From contig QHSX01000039.1 of assembly GCA_003221695.1 (NCBI GenBank), positions 1 through 64,000 of the forward strand: a stretch of DNA of 64,000 bases. Reading direction: 5' to 3'. This document shows positions 24,985 to 33,190 of this stretch, in pieces. The notes under the pieces are model-generated. The model saw only the letters and a list, made by a program, of their open reading frames with translations, was not told the origin of the DNA and did no database searches. The first letter of the stretch is position 1; every line of letters begins with the position of its first letter. Made by a program: the position numbers and the translations under genes. The stretch is from Candidatus Rokuibacteriota bacterium. GTDB lineage: Bacteria > Methylomirabilota > Methylomirabilia > Rokubacteriales > CSP1-6.

Positions 24985-25590
24985 TCACATGTCCTTGTGG
25001 CAGTCCCGGCAGATGGGGGCGACTGCCGTCTTCGAGATGAAGCGGCGGGCCGCGTCGCTGTCGGTCGTGTGCGCGCCGTGGCAACGCACGCAGACCACTC
25101 GCACGGTGTCGTGCTCCCGGATCGCGTGGTAGGACGTGCCCGCCCGTCCCTCGGTCTCGGCCTCGGCTGCAAACGTCGGAGCCTCGCCGCCCGTCGGGCC
25201 CGGCCGAAGAATCGGGGTGTGGCATTGCCGGCATTCGGCGTCACGCAGCGGCAGCTTCATGTGGGTGGGCTCCCGGTACGCGCCGACCAGGAACGTCAGG
25301 GTGTCGAGCGCGGCGACGGCCCGCACCGCCAGCCGCATGCGGGTGTCGTGTCCGCCATGACAGGCGATGCAGCCGACCGAGGAGTCCCGCCCGTGATGGA
25401 GCCCGGCGAGATCTGTTGGAGACACGGCGAGCAGGCGCATGAACTTCTCGTCGTGCAGATGGCACGCGACGCAGAAACGGTTGTCGCGCTCCTTAGCGCT
25501 GAGCCCGACGAGAAAGAGCGTGCCGACAAGCAGGACCCCCGCCCCGCCCGCTGCGAAGAGCGCGAGGCGCCTTCCGAGCGCGCGGGGGAT
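24985..25590 (-). CDS. membrane-anchored pentaheme cytochrome c (NapC/NrfH-like)
   Basis: About 201 residues with one N-terminal membrane anchor (ALFAAGGAGVLLVGTLFLVGL) and five CxxCH heme motifs (CVACH, CIACH, CRQCH, CVRCH, CRDCH). This resembles NapC/NirT/NrfH quinol-oxidising anchors that feed periplasmic reductases. No ATG, GTG or TTG occurs before the anchor. GGGAGG at 25604-25599 is followed 8 bases later by ATC 25590, which I take as the start, with low certainty. The monoheme protein gene ends 23 bases upstream, so the two are probably one operon. Confidence 0.82.
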   Translation of the reverse strand: MPRALGRRLALFAAGGAGVLLVGTLFLVGLSAKERDNRFCVACHLHDEKFMRLLAVSPTDLAGLHHGRDSSVGCIACHGGHDTRMRLAVRAVAALDTLTFLVGAYREPTHMKLPLRDAECRQCHTPILRPGPTGGEAPTFAAEAETEGRAGTSYHAIREHDTVRVVCVRCHGAHTTDSDAARRFISKTAVAPICRDCHKDM

Positions 25591-25613
25591 GACGGAGGCC
25601 TCCCGTCGTTCCC

Positions 25614-26429
25614 CTAGCGGACGATCACCGTCACCGGCTTGGCGAACATGACCCGCGAGGAGGCACCGCCGGGCCCGCCTCTGGGCAGCACCGCGCCGGT
25701 GGGCGTGGCCACCGTTCCGACCGAGGACGCCTTTTCCGTCCCGAAGTGGAACACCGCGCTCAGCGAGTAGGTGCCGGGCTCCTGAGGCGCCTTGACGGTC
25801 CACACGACCTTGCCCTCGGCGAATTTCTTCGCGGTGAGGTCGCTCTTCTGGTCGAAGATCAGCGCGCTGTTGAGGTTCCGCCTGAGTCCCGGCGCGCGGC
25901 CATCGACCCATTTCGTCTGTTCGTTGCCGTCGCCCCCCCACACCTTCGGCGCTCCGACGATCACCCAGCCGTCGCCCTGGAGGGGGCGCGCCTGGAAACG
26001 GAGGTCGGTGTCGACGAGCAACACGCCGACAACGCCGTGACCGCCCTTCACGCTCACCGTGACCTGCGCCTCCTGCCCGGGCCGGAGGCTCGTCGGCGCG
26101 CTGAGCGTCATCGAGGCATTCTCGTCCATGGTCCGCACGTCGGCGAGCAGCTTCTGGCGATCGGCGGCGGACATCTGCTGGTACGGGCCGGTGCCGTCCT
26201 CGATGGCCTTATAGTGTTTGTTCTCCTTGATCTGGCTGGTCGCGAAGGCCTCGGGCTCGTTCCGGAGCTGGTCCTTCGTGAAGGACGAGTGGCAACCCGC
26301 GCAGGTGGGCGCGAGGTCCGTGACGTTGCGTACCGGTCCGCCCGAGTAGCCGAAGACGACGTCCCCGACCATCGGCCCGAACAGGGTGATCACTCCGACG
26401 ATGCTGGCGAGCCGCTTCATCTGCACCAT
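25614..26429 (-). CDS. secreted monoheme cytochrome-like protein with beta-sandwich domain
   Basis: A 271-residue exported protein. Signal peptide at residues 1-27, then one heme motif CAGCH in a segment APTCAGCHSS like that of choice-of-anchor V proteins. The remaining about 190 residues are predicted beta-rich (LRPGQEAQVTVSVKGG, GVVGVLLVDTDLRFQARP, GTYSLSAVFHFGTEKASS). Start at ATG 26429 is preceded by AAAGGAG. Followed on the same strand by the pentaheme cytochrome. Likely an extracytoplasmic electron carrier or sensor; partner unknown. Confidence 0.78.
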   Translation of the reverse strand: MVQMKRLASIVGVITLFGPMVGDVVFGYSGGPVRNVTDLAPTCAGCHSSFTKDQLRNEPEAFATSQIKENKHYKAIEDGTGPYQQMSAADRQKLLADVRTMDENASMTLSAPTSLRPGQEAQVTVSVKGGHGVVGVLLVDTDLRFQARPLQGDGWVIVGAPKVWGGDGNEQTKWVDGRAPGLRRNLNSALIFDQKSDLTAKKFAEGKVVWTVKAPQEPGTYSLSAVFHFGTEKASSVGTVATPTGAVLPRGGPGGASSRVMFAKPVTVIVR

Positions 26430-26489
26430 CCCGGTCTCCTTTCCTCGTCATGAACGTGATGCGCCGACGCCGATCGACCTCTAAACGCC

Positions 26490-26984
26490 TCAAGCCTTCA
26501 GCGGGTTCCCGGCCGAGGCGGCCTCACCGCTCGGCCAGTCCAGGCGGGCTTCCATGACGAGGGCGTCCTCGCCGGTGTCGTAATAATAGCCGCGGCGGCG
26601 CCCGACCACCCGGAAGCCGAAGGAGTCGTAGAGCCCGCGCGCCTCGGCGTTGCTCGGGCGCACCTCGAGCACGACGAGCCGGAGCCGGCGCTGGCGGGCG
26701 TCGTCCAGGACCCCGCCGAGCAGCGCCCGGGCGATCCCCCGGCGGCGGCACGTCGGGTGCACGGCGATGTTCGTGATGTGCAGCTCGTCGGAGACCTCCC
26801 AGAGACAGAGATAGCCGACGACGCGCTCGGCCTCGCGCGCGACCCAGCAGCGCGCGACCCGATTCTGCTGCATCTCGTAGACGAACGCGCCGCGCGACCA
26901 CGGCATCGAAAACGAGGCGCGCTCGATCGTGAGGACCTCGTCGAGGTCCTCGGGGCGCATCACGTCAACGGCCAGCGAGGGCAC
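26490..26984 (-). CDS. rimI: ribosomal protein S18 alanine N-acetyltransferase RimI
   Basis: A 164-residue GNAT acetyltransferase that acetylates the N-terminal Ala of ribosomal protein S18. The acetyl-CoA loop RRRGIARALL follows strand beta4 (ITNIAVHP), and the C-terminal LEVRPSNAEARGLYDSFGF is diagnostic. The GTG start at 26984 keeps the beta1 strand LAVDVMRPED and overlaps the end of tsaB by 20 bases; ATG 26960 is an alternative. The tsaB-rimI pairing is widespread. Confidence 0.9.
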   Translation of the reverse strand: MPSLAVDVMRPEDLDEVLTIERASFSMPWSRGAFVYEMQQNRVARCWVAREAERVVGYLCLWEVSDELHITNIAVHPTCRRRGIARALLGGVLDDARQRRLRLVVLEVRPSNAEARGLYDSFGFRVVGRRRGYYYDTGEDALVMEARLDWPSGEAASAGNPLKA

Positions 26985-27639
26985 GGCGCTTGAGCTCCGC
27001 CTCGGGGGGCCTGAGGTAGATCGGGACGAGGTCGGCGGGCGCAACCGTCTCGCCGGCGCGGAGCCGCTCCACGCCGAGGAGCGCGACCGACGCGGGCGAC
27101 GGTGCGCAATGGGTCCCCGGCGCCGGGCGCGCGTGCGGCGACCGGATCGCCGGCGCGCCGGCGCCCAGCACGATCACGGGCTCACCGAGCCGCGCGGCCA
27201 GCGCCTCGGGCGCGAGCGCCTGGTACTCCCACTCGCGCCGCATGGCGCCGCCGTCCCAACGATAGAGCGACGCGTAGACCTCGCCCTTGCGAGCGTCGAG
27301 GACGGGGCACACGGGCAGCGCGGCGAACGGCAGTGAGGCGGCCATCGCGTCAAGGGTCGGCACGGCGGCCACGGGGACCCCGAGCGCCACGGCGAGGCCC
27401 TTGACGGTGCTCAGACCGACGCGGAGCCCGGTGAACGAGCCCGGCCCCACCGCGACGGCGAGTCCCTCGAGGTCGTGCACGGTCCAGCCGGCGTCGCCCA
27501 GGAGGCGGTCCAGCGCGACCATGAGACGCTCGGAGTGGGTGACGCGCACGTCGAGCAGATACTGGCCGACGAGGACGTCGCCGTCGAGGAGCGCGACGCC
27601 GCCGGCGAGCGTCGAGGTCTCTACGGCGAGGACGCGCAT
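26965..27639 (-). CDS. tsaB: tRNA t6A biosynthesis protein TsaB
   Basis: A 224-residue ASKHA-fold partner of TsaD, needed for threonylcarbamoyladenosine at position 37 of ANN-decoding tRNAs. Typical segments are VLAVETSTLAGGVALL and VAVGPGSFTGLRVGLSTVKGLA. It starts at ATG 27639, divergent from pyrE with 48 bases between. The other t6A enzyme, TsaC, is in this window at 37002-37619; tsaD and tsaE are not. Confidence 0.93.
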   Translation of the reverse strand: MRVLAVETSTLAGGVALLDGDVLVGQYLLDVRVTHSERLMVALDRLLGDAGWTVHDLEGLAVAVGPGSFTGLRVGLSTVKGLAVALGVPVAAVPTLDAMAASLPFAALPVCPVLDARKGEVYASLYRWDGGAMRREWEYQALAPEALAARLGEPVIVLGAGAPAIRSPHARPAPGTHCAPSPASVALLGVERLRAGETVAPADLVPIYLRPPEAELKRRALAGR

Positions 27640-27687
27640 AGGCCGAGTGTAGCAATAAAATGCGATAATGCGCCGGGGAGGCGCCCC

Positions 27688-28371
27688 ATGAGTGCTGGGC
27701 CCAGGAAGGATCCCGTCGCTGTCGAGGCCGAGGTCCGCGAGAAGATCCATCTCGAGATCCTCAAACGGACCGGCGCCTATCACGCCAACGACCACGTACT
27801 CCTGCCCTCGGGGCAGCACACGACGGAGTACATCGAGAAGACGCTGGTGACGATGGAGCCCTCGTTCACCGAAGGGCTGGGGGCCGTCATCGCCAAGCAC
27901 TTCGCCCAGTGGCCCGTGGACGTCGTTCTCTCGACGGGGCCGGGCGCGCTCATCCTCTCCCACTGTGTTGCGCGAGCCCATCCGTCCCGGCCGGTCGTCA
28001 TCTACGGCACCAAGGGGCTCTCGGGTGGCAAGCGGCGGGTGTCACTGCCGGTCGAGTTCCAACGGCTCATCCGCCCGTCCTCGAAGGTCCTCCTCGTCGA
28101 GGATCTCGTGAGCACGGGCTCGACGCTCAACCTCCTGATCAACCTGGTCGAGCAGCTCGGCGCACAGATCGTCGGCGTCGGGTGCCTGTGGCGCCGCACG
28201 TCGGTGGAGCTGAGCGGGCGGCCCGTCTTCAGCCTCGTGAGCCGCGACTTTCCGACCTACGATCCCGACGCGTGCCCGCTGTGCAAGAAGGGCGTGCCGC
28301 TGAACGAAGAGTTCGTGCGCCGGCGGCACGCCCGCAAGCCGTCGTCCGTGCAGGAGCCGAAGGCGCCCTAG
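27688..28371 (+). CDS. pyrE: orotate phosphoribosyltransferase-like protein PyrE
   Basis: A 227-residue type I phosphoribosyltransferase. The PRPP-binding motif is VLLVEDLVSTGST (134-146), preceded by the SSGQH-like LPSGQHTTEYIEK element typical of OPRT, which makes OMP in pyrimidine synthesis. A CPLC pair near the C-terminus (DACPLCKKGVPL) is also found in a PyrE-like subgroup, so a salvage-type relative is possible. ATG 27688 has GGGGAGG 6 bases before it. A TGnGATAAT extended -10 sits at 27661-27669 but would place the transcript start inside that site. Converges on the radical SAM gene. Confidence 0.85.
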   Translation: MSAGPRKDPVAVEAEVREKIHLEILKRTGAYHANDHVLLPSGQHTTEYIEKTLVTMEPSFTEGLGAVIAKHFAQWPVDVVLSTGPGALILSHCVARAHPSRPVVIYGTKGLSGGKRRVSLPVEFQRLIRPSSKVLLVEDLVSTGSTLNLLINLVEQLGAQIVGVGCLWRRTSVELSGRPVFSLVSRDFPTYDPDACPLCKKGVPLNEEFVRRRHARKPSSVQEPKAP

Positions 28372-28372
28372 C

Positions 28373-30190
28373 TTACACGGCCTCCCACAGGCCCTCCGCC
28401 ACGCCGGCGGTCTTGTAGGCGTCGCGGATCCGGTCGAGGTTCTGGGTCACCAGGAGCCCGATCTTCGCGAACGGCTCGAACACCGGTCCCTGGCCGTCCA
28501 CGAGCGGGAAACTCACCCGCGGGAGCTTCTCCCACTGGGCCTGGAGCGCGGCGGTCACGGTCGCGAGGCGGGCGTGGAACTCCTCGCGCTCCTGGGCGGC
28601 GCGCTTGACGATCGGCGTGATCAGACAGTCGAAGGTCTCGCGCGCGCGCTTGCTGCCTTCCAGCGCGGCCTCGGCGAGCGGGACCACCGTGACGCCGAGC
28701 TCCCCGAGGAAGCGCTCGAGGAGCCGGCCGAGGGCGTCCTGGAGCAGGAGCGCCGGGAGGGCGACCGTCTTCACCCCGCCGTGGCCCAGCTCCGCGGCGT
28801 CCGCGTAGAGTTGCGCCCTGAGCCACTCGACGTGGGCGCGGTTCTCCTTGTCCTTCCACCACTGGCGGATCATCTTCTTGCCCCAGTAGCGGATCGTCAC
28901 GTAGTACAGGTCGCGCTTGAGGAGCTTCTGGGCGATCCCGCGCCAGGAGTAGAACTTTTCCATCGCCTTGATCGCGCCCATCTGTAGCTCGTAGGGGCTG
29001 AGCCTGCGCGGCTGATGGACGACGTGGTGGCCGTCGTAGAACTGCCAGTTCCGGCTGATGACGTACTTTTCGCCGTGGGCGTAGATCGTGTCGTAGTCGG
29101 GCGACCCCGGGATCGGCGTCAGGATCATGAACTGGATCGAGTCGATGTCGTGCTTGAGCGCGAAGTCCGCGGTCGCGTCGATCGTCTCCAGGTCGTCCTC
29201 GTCGGAGCCCACCACGAACATGCCGTGGATCCCGATTCCGTAGGCGTGGAAGCGCTCGATCGAGCGCTCGATCTTGCCGAGGTCCTGCTTCTTGTTGAAG
29301 AGCTTGAGCGTGCGAGGATTGATGGACTCGAAGCCGACGTAGACGTTGAAGCAGTTCGAGTCACGCATGAGCTGGAGGAGCTCGGGGTCGTCCACGGTCT
29401 CGGTTCGCACCTGCGCGCCCCACTGCGTCGTCAAGTCCCGGGCGATCATCCCGTGGAGCAGCTCCTTCACGCGCTTCTTGTTCGCCGTGAAGATGTCGTC
29501 GGCGAAGAACGTGTAGAGGTTGCCCCGGTGGCTCTCGAGCTCCTCCAGCACGCGCGCCACCGAATGGGTCCGGAACGCGTGGCCGTACATGCCCGGAACC
29601 GAGCAGAAGGTGCACGAGAAGGGGCAGCCCCGCGACGTGGCGACCGAGATGACGCCGCCCGGCTTCCAGCCCGCGATGAGGTGGTAGTCCGGGATCGGGT
29701 TGACGTCGAGGTTCGGGATCTTCGGGCGCTCCGGGTTGTGGACCGCGCGGCCACTCACGAGGTAGGAGAGGTTCTGGATCTTCTCGAACCCCTGGCCCGC
29801 CTGGATCGCGTCGACCAGCTCCTGGAACGCGAACTCGCCCTCGCCGCGGACGACGAAGTCCGCGTGCTCGAGCCCCTCGTCGGGCAGGAAGCTCGTGTGG
29901 GTACCGCCGATCACGGCAATGGCGCCGGCCGCACGCACCTGGTCCGCCAGCCGATAGGACTGCGGGGCCGTGGAGGTGATGGCCGAGATCGCGACGAGGT
30001 CGGCGGAGAGCACCTCGTCCATGTCGACCGGGTGGATGTCCTCGATGTACACGCGGACGTCGTACCCTTTGGTCCGCATGATCGTCGCAAGGAGGACCGA
30101 GCCGAGCCGCGGGATGCAGACGCGGCTGTAGATGTGCAGGTGCGTCGACTTCGGCTCGACGAACACAAGCTTCCGCAGGGTCCGTGTCAT
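28373..30190 (-). CDS. B12-binding-domain radical SAM protein
   Basis: A 605-residue protein with an N-terminal cobalamin-binding-like Rossmann domain (about 1-140, IGGTHTSFLPDE) and a radical SAM core whose [4Fe-4S] motif is CPFSCTFC (Cys189, 193, 196). The core continues to about residue 420 (YVGFESINPRTLKLFNKKQ, GIHGMFVVGSDED). The last 180 residues are helical and not recognised. The family carries out methylations and ring or chain rearrangements; related proteins act on lipids and hopanoids, but no substrate can be assigned. ATG 30190 has GGGGAG 9 bases upstream. It ends one base from pyrE's 3' end. Confidence 0.85.
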   Translation of the reverse strand: MTRTLRKLVFVEPKSTHLHIYSRVCIPRLGSVLLATIMRTKGYDVRVYIEDIHPVDMDEVLSADLVAISAITSTAPQSYRLADQVRAAGAIAVIGGTHTSFLPDEGLEHADFVVRGEGEFAFQELVDAIQAGQGFEKIQNLSYLVSGRAVHNPERPKIPNLDVNPIPDYHLIAGWKPGGVISVATSRGCPFSCTFCSVPGMYGHAFRTHSVARVLEELESHRGNLYTFFADDIFTANKKRVKELLHGMIARDLTTQWGAQVRTETVDDPELLQLMRDSNCFNVYVGFESINPRTLKLFNKKQDLGKIERSIERFHAYGIGIHGMFVVGSDEDDLETIDATADFALKHDIDSIQFMILTPIPGSPDYDTIYAHGEKYVISRNWQFYDGHHVVHQPRRLSPYELQMGAIKAMEKFYSWRGIAQKLLKRDLYYVTIRYWGKKMIRQWWKDKENRAHVEWLRAQLYADAAELGHGGVKTVALPALLLQDALGRLLERFLGELGVTVVPLAEAALEGSKRARETFDCLITPIVKRAAQEREEFHARLATVTAALQAQWEKLPRVSFPLVDGQGPVFEPFAKIGLLVTQNLDRIRDAYKTAGVAEGLWEAV

Positions 30191-30293
30191 CGGTGGAGTC
30201 TCCCCGGTTGACTGTGAAACCGCGAGTGCAAGTTGGCTCACGCTACATCGGGGGGGCAGCGATGTCAATTCTCCAGGAGAGGGGCTTTCTCCC

Positions 30294-30330
30294 ATATGTG
30301 GGGTCCCGATGGCGTCCGTGACCCCCATAT
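30294..30330. promoter_or_regulatory. hairpin/operator-like inverted repeat upstream of promoter
   Basis: Arms 30294-30305 and 30320-30330 pair over 11 bp with one bulged base and a 14-base loop. It lies 14 bases before the -35 box of the EamA promoter, in the divergent gap. It could be an operator, or a structure in a leader of the divergent radical SAM transcript. Confidence 0.45.
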
Positions 30331-30344
30331 CTTGGATTTTCCCC

Positions 30345-30373
30345 TTGACACGATTCGGGCCCCTCACTAGCAT
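30345..30373 (+). promoter_or_regulatory. sigma-70-type promoter for the EamA transporter leader
   Basis: Perfect -35 TTGACA (30345-30350), a 17-base spacer, then -10 TAGCAT (30368-30373). The predicted transcript start near 30380 leaves a leader of about 145 bases holding a micro-ORF and a hairpin. Confidence 0.7.
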
Positions 30374-30423
30374 GCCGAGCAGAAGCGCGAGACGAAGACA
30401 CGAGAGCCGAAGGAGGTGAGTGG

Positions 30424-30459
30424 GTGAAGAAGAAGGCCGCGAAGAAGAAAAAGAAGTAG
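30424..30459 (+). CDS. 11-residue lysine-rich leader peptide (micro-ORF)
   Basis: GTG 30424 opens an 11-codon ORF encoding MKKKAAKKKKK, eight lysines of eleven residues, ending TAG 30457-30459. It has an exceptional ribosome site: AGGAGGTGA (30411-30419), fully complementary to the 16S 3' end, 4 bases before the start. It sits about 45 bases after the predicted transcript start and is followed 17 bases later by a perfect hairpin. Layout resembles amino-acid attenuator leaders, but a free lysine-rich peptide or chance are alternatives. Confidence 0.5.
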   Translation: MKKKAAKKKKK

Positions 30460-30476
30460 GCGCCAATGAGGTGCCC

Positions 30477-30507
30477 GGCCCTGTCGTGCTCCCGCTGCGA
30501 CAGGGCC
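30477..30507 (+). promoter_or_regulatory. perfect 10-bp hairpin in EamA leader
   Basis: Arms 30477-30486 and 30498-30507 pair perfectly around an 11-base loop. It lies between the lysine micro-ORF and ATG 30525. There is no T-tract, so it could be a translation-blocking hairpin or a Rho-type terminator rather than a classic intrinsic one. Confidence 0.5.
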
Positions 30508-30524
30508 GCGCCGCACGGTTGCAC

Positions 30525-31526
30525 ATGAGTCGGGCGACCCCCCTCAAGCACCCCTACGTGTTGCTCCTGGCGGTGATCGTCTTCTGGGCAGGCAACTTTC
30601 CGCTCGGCAAGCTGGCGCTCGCTGAGCTCGGCCCGGTCACGCTGACCGCGGCCCGCGCACTCATCGCGGCGCCGATCCTGGTCGCGATCGCCTGGCTGAC
30701 CGCCCCCCTCGCTCATCCGCTGACGCGCCGCGACTACCGCGCCTTCATCGTCCTCGGCCTCACCGGCCTCGTCGGCAACACCACCCTCTGGTACCTCGGC
30801 CTCCGCCAGACCTCGGCGCTCAACGCCGGGGTCCTCGGCGCGACCTCCCCCATCTTCGTCGCCGTGACGGCGAGCGGGCTCCTGGGCGACCGGCTCCACG
30901 CGAGGAACTGGGTCGGGATCGCCCTCACCGTCACCGCCGTCCTCACGACTGTGGCGAAGGGCTCGCTCCACGTGCTGCTCACCTTCTCCGTAAATCGCGG
31001 CGACCTGATCATCCTCAGCTCGCAGGTCCTCTGGGTCACCTACTCGGTCTACAGCCGGGCGGCCGCCTCCGAGCTCCCCCCGGTCTGGGTCATGGCAGGC
31101 GCCCACGTCGTGAGCGCGCTCCTGCTGGTCCCCCTGGCGGTCGTCGGCGAGCCGTGGCGCTCGCCCCTCGCCGCGCCGCTCGGCTGGTCCGTTGTGCTCT
31201 ACTGCGCCGGGCTCGTAACGCCGGCGCACGTCTGGTACTACAAGGTGGTGCGCGCGATCGGCCCGGCCCGGGCGGCCGGGTTCATGAACCTGATGCCCTT
31301 CGTCGTCATCGCGCTGACGTGGCTCCTGGTGGGCGAGGCGGTCCACGTCTATCACCTGGTCGGCGCCGTCCTGGCGATCGCCGGCGTGTTCCTCACGACG
31401 CGGGAGGCCGGGAACGGTGCTACTTGGCCTTCGCGGCCGCCTTGGGCTTGGCGGCGGTCGCCGCCTTGGCCTTGTCGTGGCTCTGGAGGCCCTTCACCTC
31501 GTCGACGAACTGGCCGACGTCCTTGA
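30525..31526 (+). CDS. EamA/DMT-family transporter
   Basis: A 333-residue inner-membrane exporter or permease with ten predicted spans in two EamA repeats (about residues 8-140 and 165-300; ends LVGAVLAIAGVFLTT). The family exports amino acids and other metabolites; the substrate is unknown, although its lysine-rich leader makes lysine worth testing. ATG 30525 follows the leader hairpin; a GTG further upstream (30420) would run through the leader and is unlikely. The last about 36 residues (Trp/Arg/Pro-rich) lie over the 3' end of nrdR on the other strand and do not look like family sequence. Confidence 0.87.
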   Translation: MSRATPLKHPYVLLLAVIVFWAGNFPLGKLALAELGPVTLTAARALIAAPILVAIAWLTAPLAHPLTRRDYRAFIVLGLTGLVGNTTLWYLGLRQTSALNAGVLGATSPIFVAVTASGLLGDRLHARNWVGIALTVTAVLTTVAKGSLHVLLTFSVNRGDLIILSSQVLWVTYSVYSRAAASELPPVWVMAGAHVVSALLLVPLAVVGEPWRSPLAAPLGWSVVLYCAGLVTPAHVWYYKVVRAIGPARAAGFMNLMPFVVIALTWLLVGEAVHVYHLVGAVLAIAGVFLTTREAGNGATWPSRPPWAWRRSPPWPCRGSGGPSPRRRTGRRP

Positions 31527-31926
31527 ACTTCCGGTAGACCGAGGCGAAGCGCACGTAGGCCACGGGGTCGAGCTTCTGGAGGTGCTCCATCACGATCTTC
31601 CCGAGCTCCTCGCTCGAGATCTCCTTCTCGGTGCGGTCGTAGAGCTGCGACTCGATCTCGCCAACGACGTCGTCGACCGCCTGGACGCCGACCGATCGCT
31701 TCTCGCACGATTTGAGAATCGAGGCGCGGAGCTTCTGGCGGTCGAAGGGCTCGCGCCGGCCGTCCCGCTTGACGACGTGCGGCAGGACGTCCTCGATATA
31801 CTCATAGGTCGTGTACCGCCGGTGGCATTTGAGGCACTCGCGTCGGCGTCGGATGAACTCGCCGTCCCGCCCGACTCGCGAGTCGACCACTCGATCCTCG
31901 GTGTGACCGCAGAACGGGCATTTCAC
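31420..31926 (-). CDS. nrdR: transcriptional repressor NrdR
   Basis: A 168-residue regulator of ribonucleotide reductase genes. N-terminal zinc ribbon (Cys3, Cys6, Cys31, Cys34), then an ATP-cone domain (VVKRDGRREPFDRQKLRASI to about residue 140). The final about 20 residues are Lys/Ala-rich (KAKAATAAKPKAAAKAK) and extend beyond the family norm. This tail overlaps the transporter gene by 107 bases in antisense. It follows glyA by 16 bases in a probable rpiB-glyA-nrdR operon, a common order. Confidence 0.94.
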   Translation of the reverse strand: MKCPFCGHTEDRVVDSRVGRDGEFIRRRRECLKCHRRYTTYEYIEDVLPHVVKRDGRREPFDRQKLRASILKSCEKRSVGVQAVDDVVGEIESQLYDRTEKEISSEELGKIVMEHLQKLDPVAYVRFASVYRKFKDVGQFVDEVKGLQSHDKAKAATAAKPKAAAKAK

Positions 31927-31942
31927 CGGCCGAACCCCCCTC

Positions 31943-33190
31943 TCAGGCGCGCCGCTCCGTGTAGAGCGGGAAGCGGTTCGTCAGCTCCTGGACATGGTCG
32001 CGGACCGAGGCTTCCACCGACGCCGTCGCGGGCTTCGACAGCACACGGTCGATCAGGCCCGCGATCTCGACCATCTCCGGCTCGCGCATCCCGCGCGTGG
32101 TGACGGCGGGCGTGCCGAGGCGGATGCCGCTGGTGACCATCGGGCTCTTCGTCTCGAACGGGATCGTGTTCTTGTTCACCGTGATCCACGCGCGGTCGAG
32201 CCCTTCCTGGGCCTCCTTGCCGGTGATCCCGCGATTCGTGAGATCGACCAGGATCAGGTGGGTGTCGGTCCCGCCAGAGACGAGCCGGAAGCCACGCGCC
32301 AGGAGCGCGTCGGCGAGCGCCTTCGCGTTCTTCACGATCTGCTTCTGGTACTCGCGCCAGGCGGGTCGAAGCGCCTCCTTGAACGCGACCGCCTTCGCCG
32401 CGATGACGTGCATGAGGGGTCCGCCCTGGACGCCGGGCATCACGGTCTTGTCGAGGGCCTGGGCGTGCTCGGTCCGGCACATGACCATCCCGCCGCGGGG
32501 ACCGCGCAGCGTCTTGTGCGTCGTGGTCGTGACGAAGTCGGCGATGCCGACCGGCGAGGGGTGGAGTCCGGCCGCCACGAGGCCCGCCGGATGGGCGATG
32601 TCGGCCATCAGTGAGGCGCCAACCTCGCGCGCGATCTCGCCGAAGGGCCTGAAGTCGATTGCCCGCGGGAAGGCGGAGCCGCCGGCGATGATGAGCTTCG
32701 GGCGGTGCTTCTTGGCGAGGTCGCGCACCTCGTCGAGGTCGATCAGCTCGGTGCCATTCCGCACGCCGTAGGCGACGATCGAGTAGAGCTTCCCCGAGTA
32801 GTTCACCGGGCTCCCGGCAGTCAGGTGGCCTCCGTGGGACAGGTTCGGGCCCAGGACGACATCGCCAGGCTTGAGGACGGTGAAGTAGACGGCCATGTTG
32901 GCCTGGGCGCCCGAGTGGGGCTGGACGTTGGCGTGCTGGGCGCCGAACAGCTCTTTGGCCCGCGCGATGGCCAGGTCCTCGACGACGTCCACGACCTCGC
33001 AGCCGCCATAGTAGCGGCGCCCCGGGTACCCTTCCGCATACTTGTTGGTCAGCACGGAGCCCATCGCCTCCAGCACCGCCTCGGAGACGAAGTTCTCGGA
33101 GGCGATCAGCTCGAGGTTCCGGTGCTGCCGTTGGGCCTCCTCGCGGAGCGCCTTGGCGATGTCGGGATCGACGTCAGCGAGCCGGAACAT
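31943..33190 (-). CDS. glyA: serine hydroxymethyltransferase
   Basis: A 415-residue fold-type I PLP enzyme converting serine and tetrahydrofolate to glycine and methylene-THF, which supplies one-carbon units for the purine genes to the right. [34 protein letters not shown] and the PLP-lysine segment [14 protein letters not shown] are diagnostic. Start ATG 33190 lies within the 3' end of rpiB (17-base overlap), with GAGCGG-type ribosome site upstream. Confidence 0.97.
   Translation of the reverse strand: MFRLADVDPDIAKALREEAQRQHRNLELIASENFVSEAVLEAMGSVLTNKYAEGYPGRRYYGGCEVVDVVEDLAIARAKELFGAQHANVQPHSGAQANMAVYFTVLKPGDVVLGPNLSHGGHLTAGSPVNYSGKLYSIVAYGVRNGTELIDLDEVRDLAKKHRPKLIIAGGSAFPRAIDFRPFGEIAREVGASLMADIAHPAGLVAAGLHPSPVGIADFVTTTTHKTLRGPRGGMVMCRTEHAQALDKTVMPGVQGGPLMHVIAAKAVAFKEALRPAWREYQKQIVKNAKALADALLARGFRLVSGGTDTHLILVDLTNRGITGKEAQEGLDRAWITVNKNTIPFETKSPMVTSGIRLGTPAVTTRGMREPEMVEIAGLIDRVLSKPATASVEASVRDHVQELTNRFPLYTERRA

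Noticed and set aside
27660-27680. Extended -10 (TGnGATAAT) as pyrE promoter
   Set aside because: Its predicted start falls inside the Shine-Dalgarno sequence, which would remove the ribosome site; kept only as a note.
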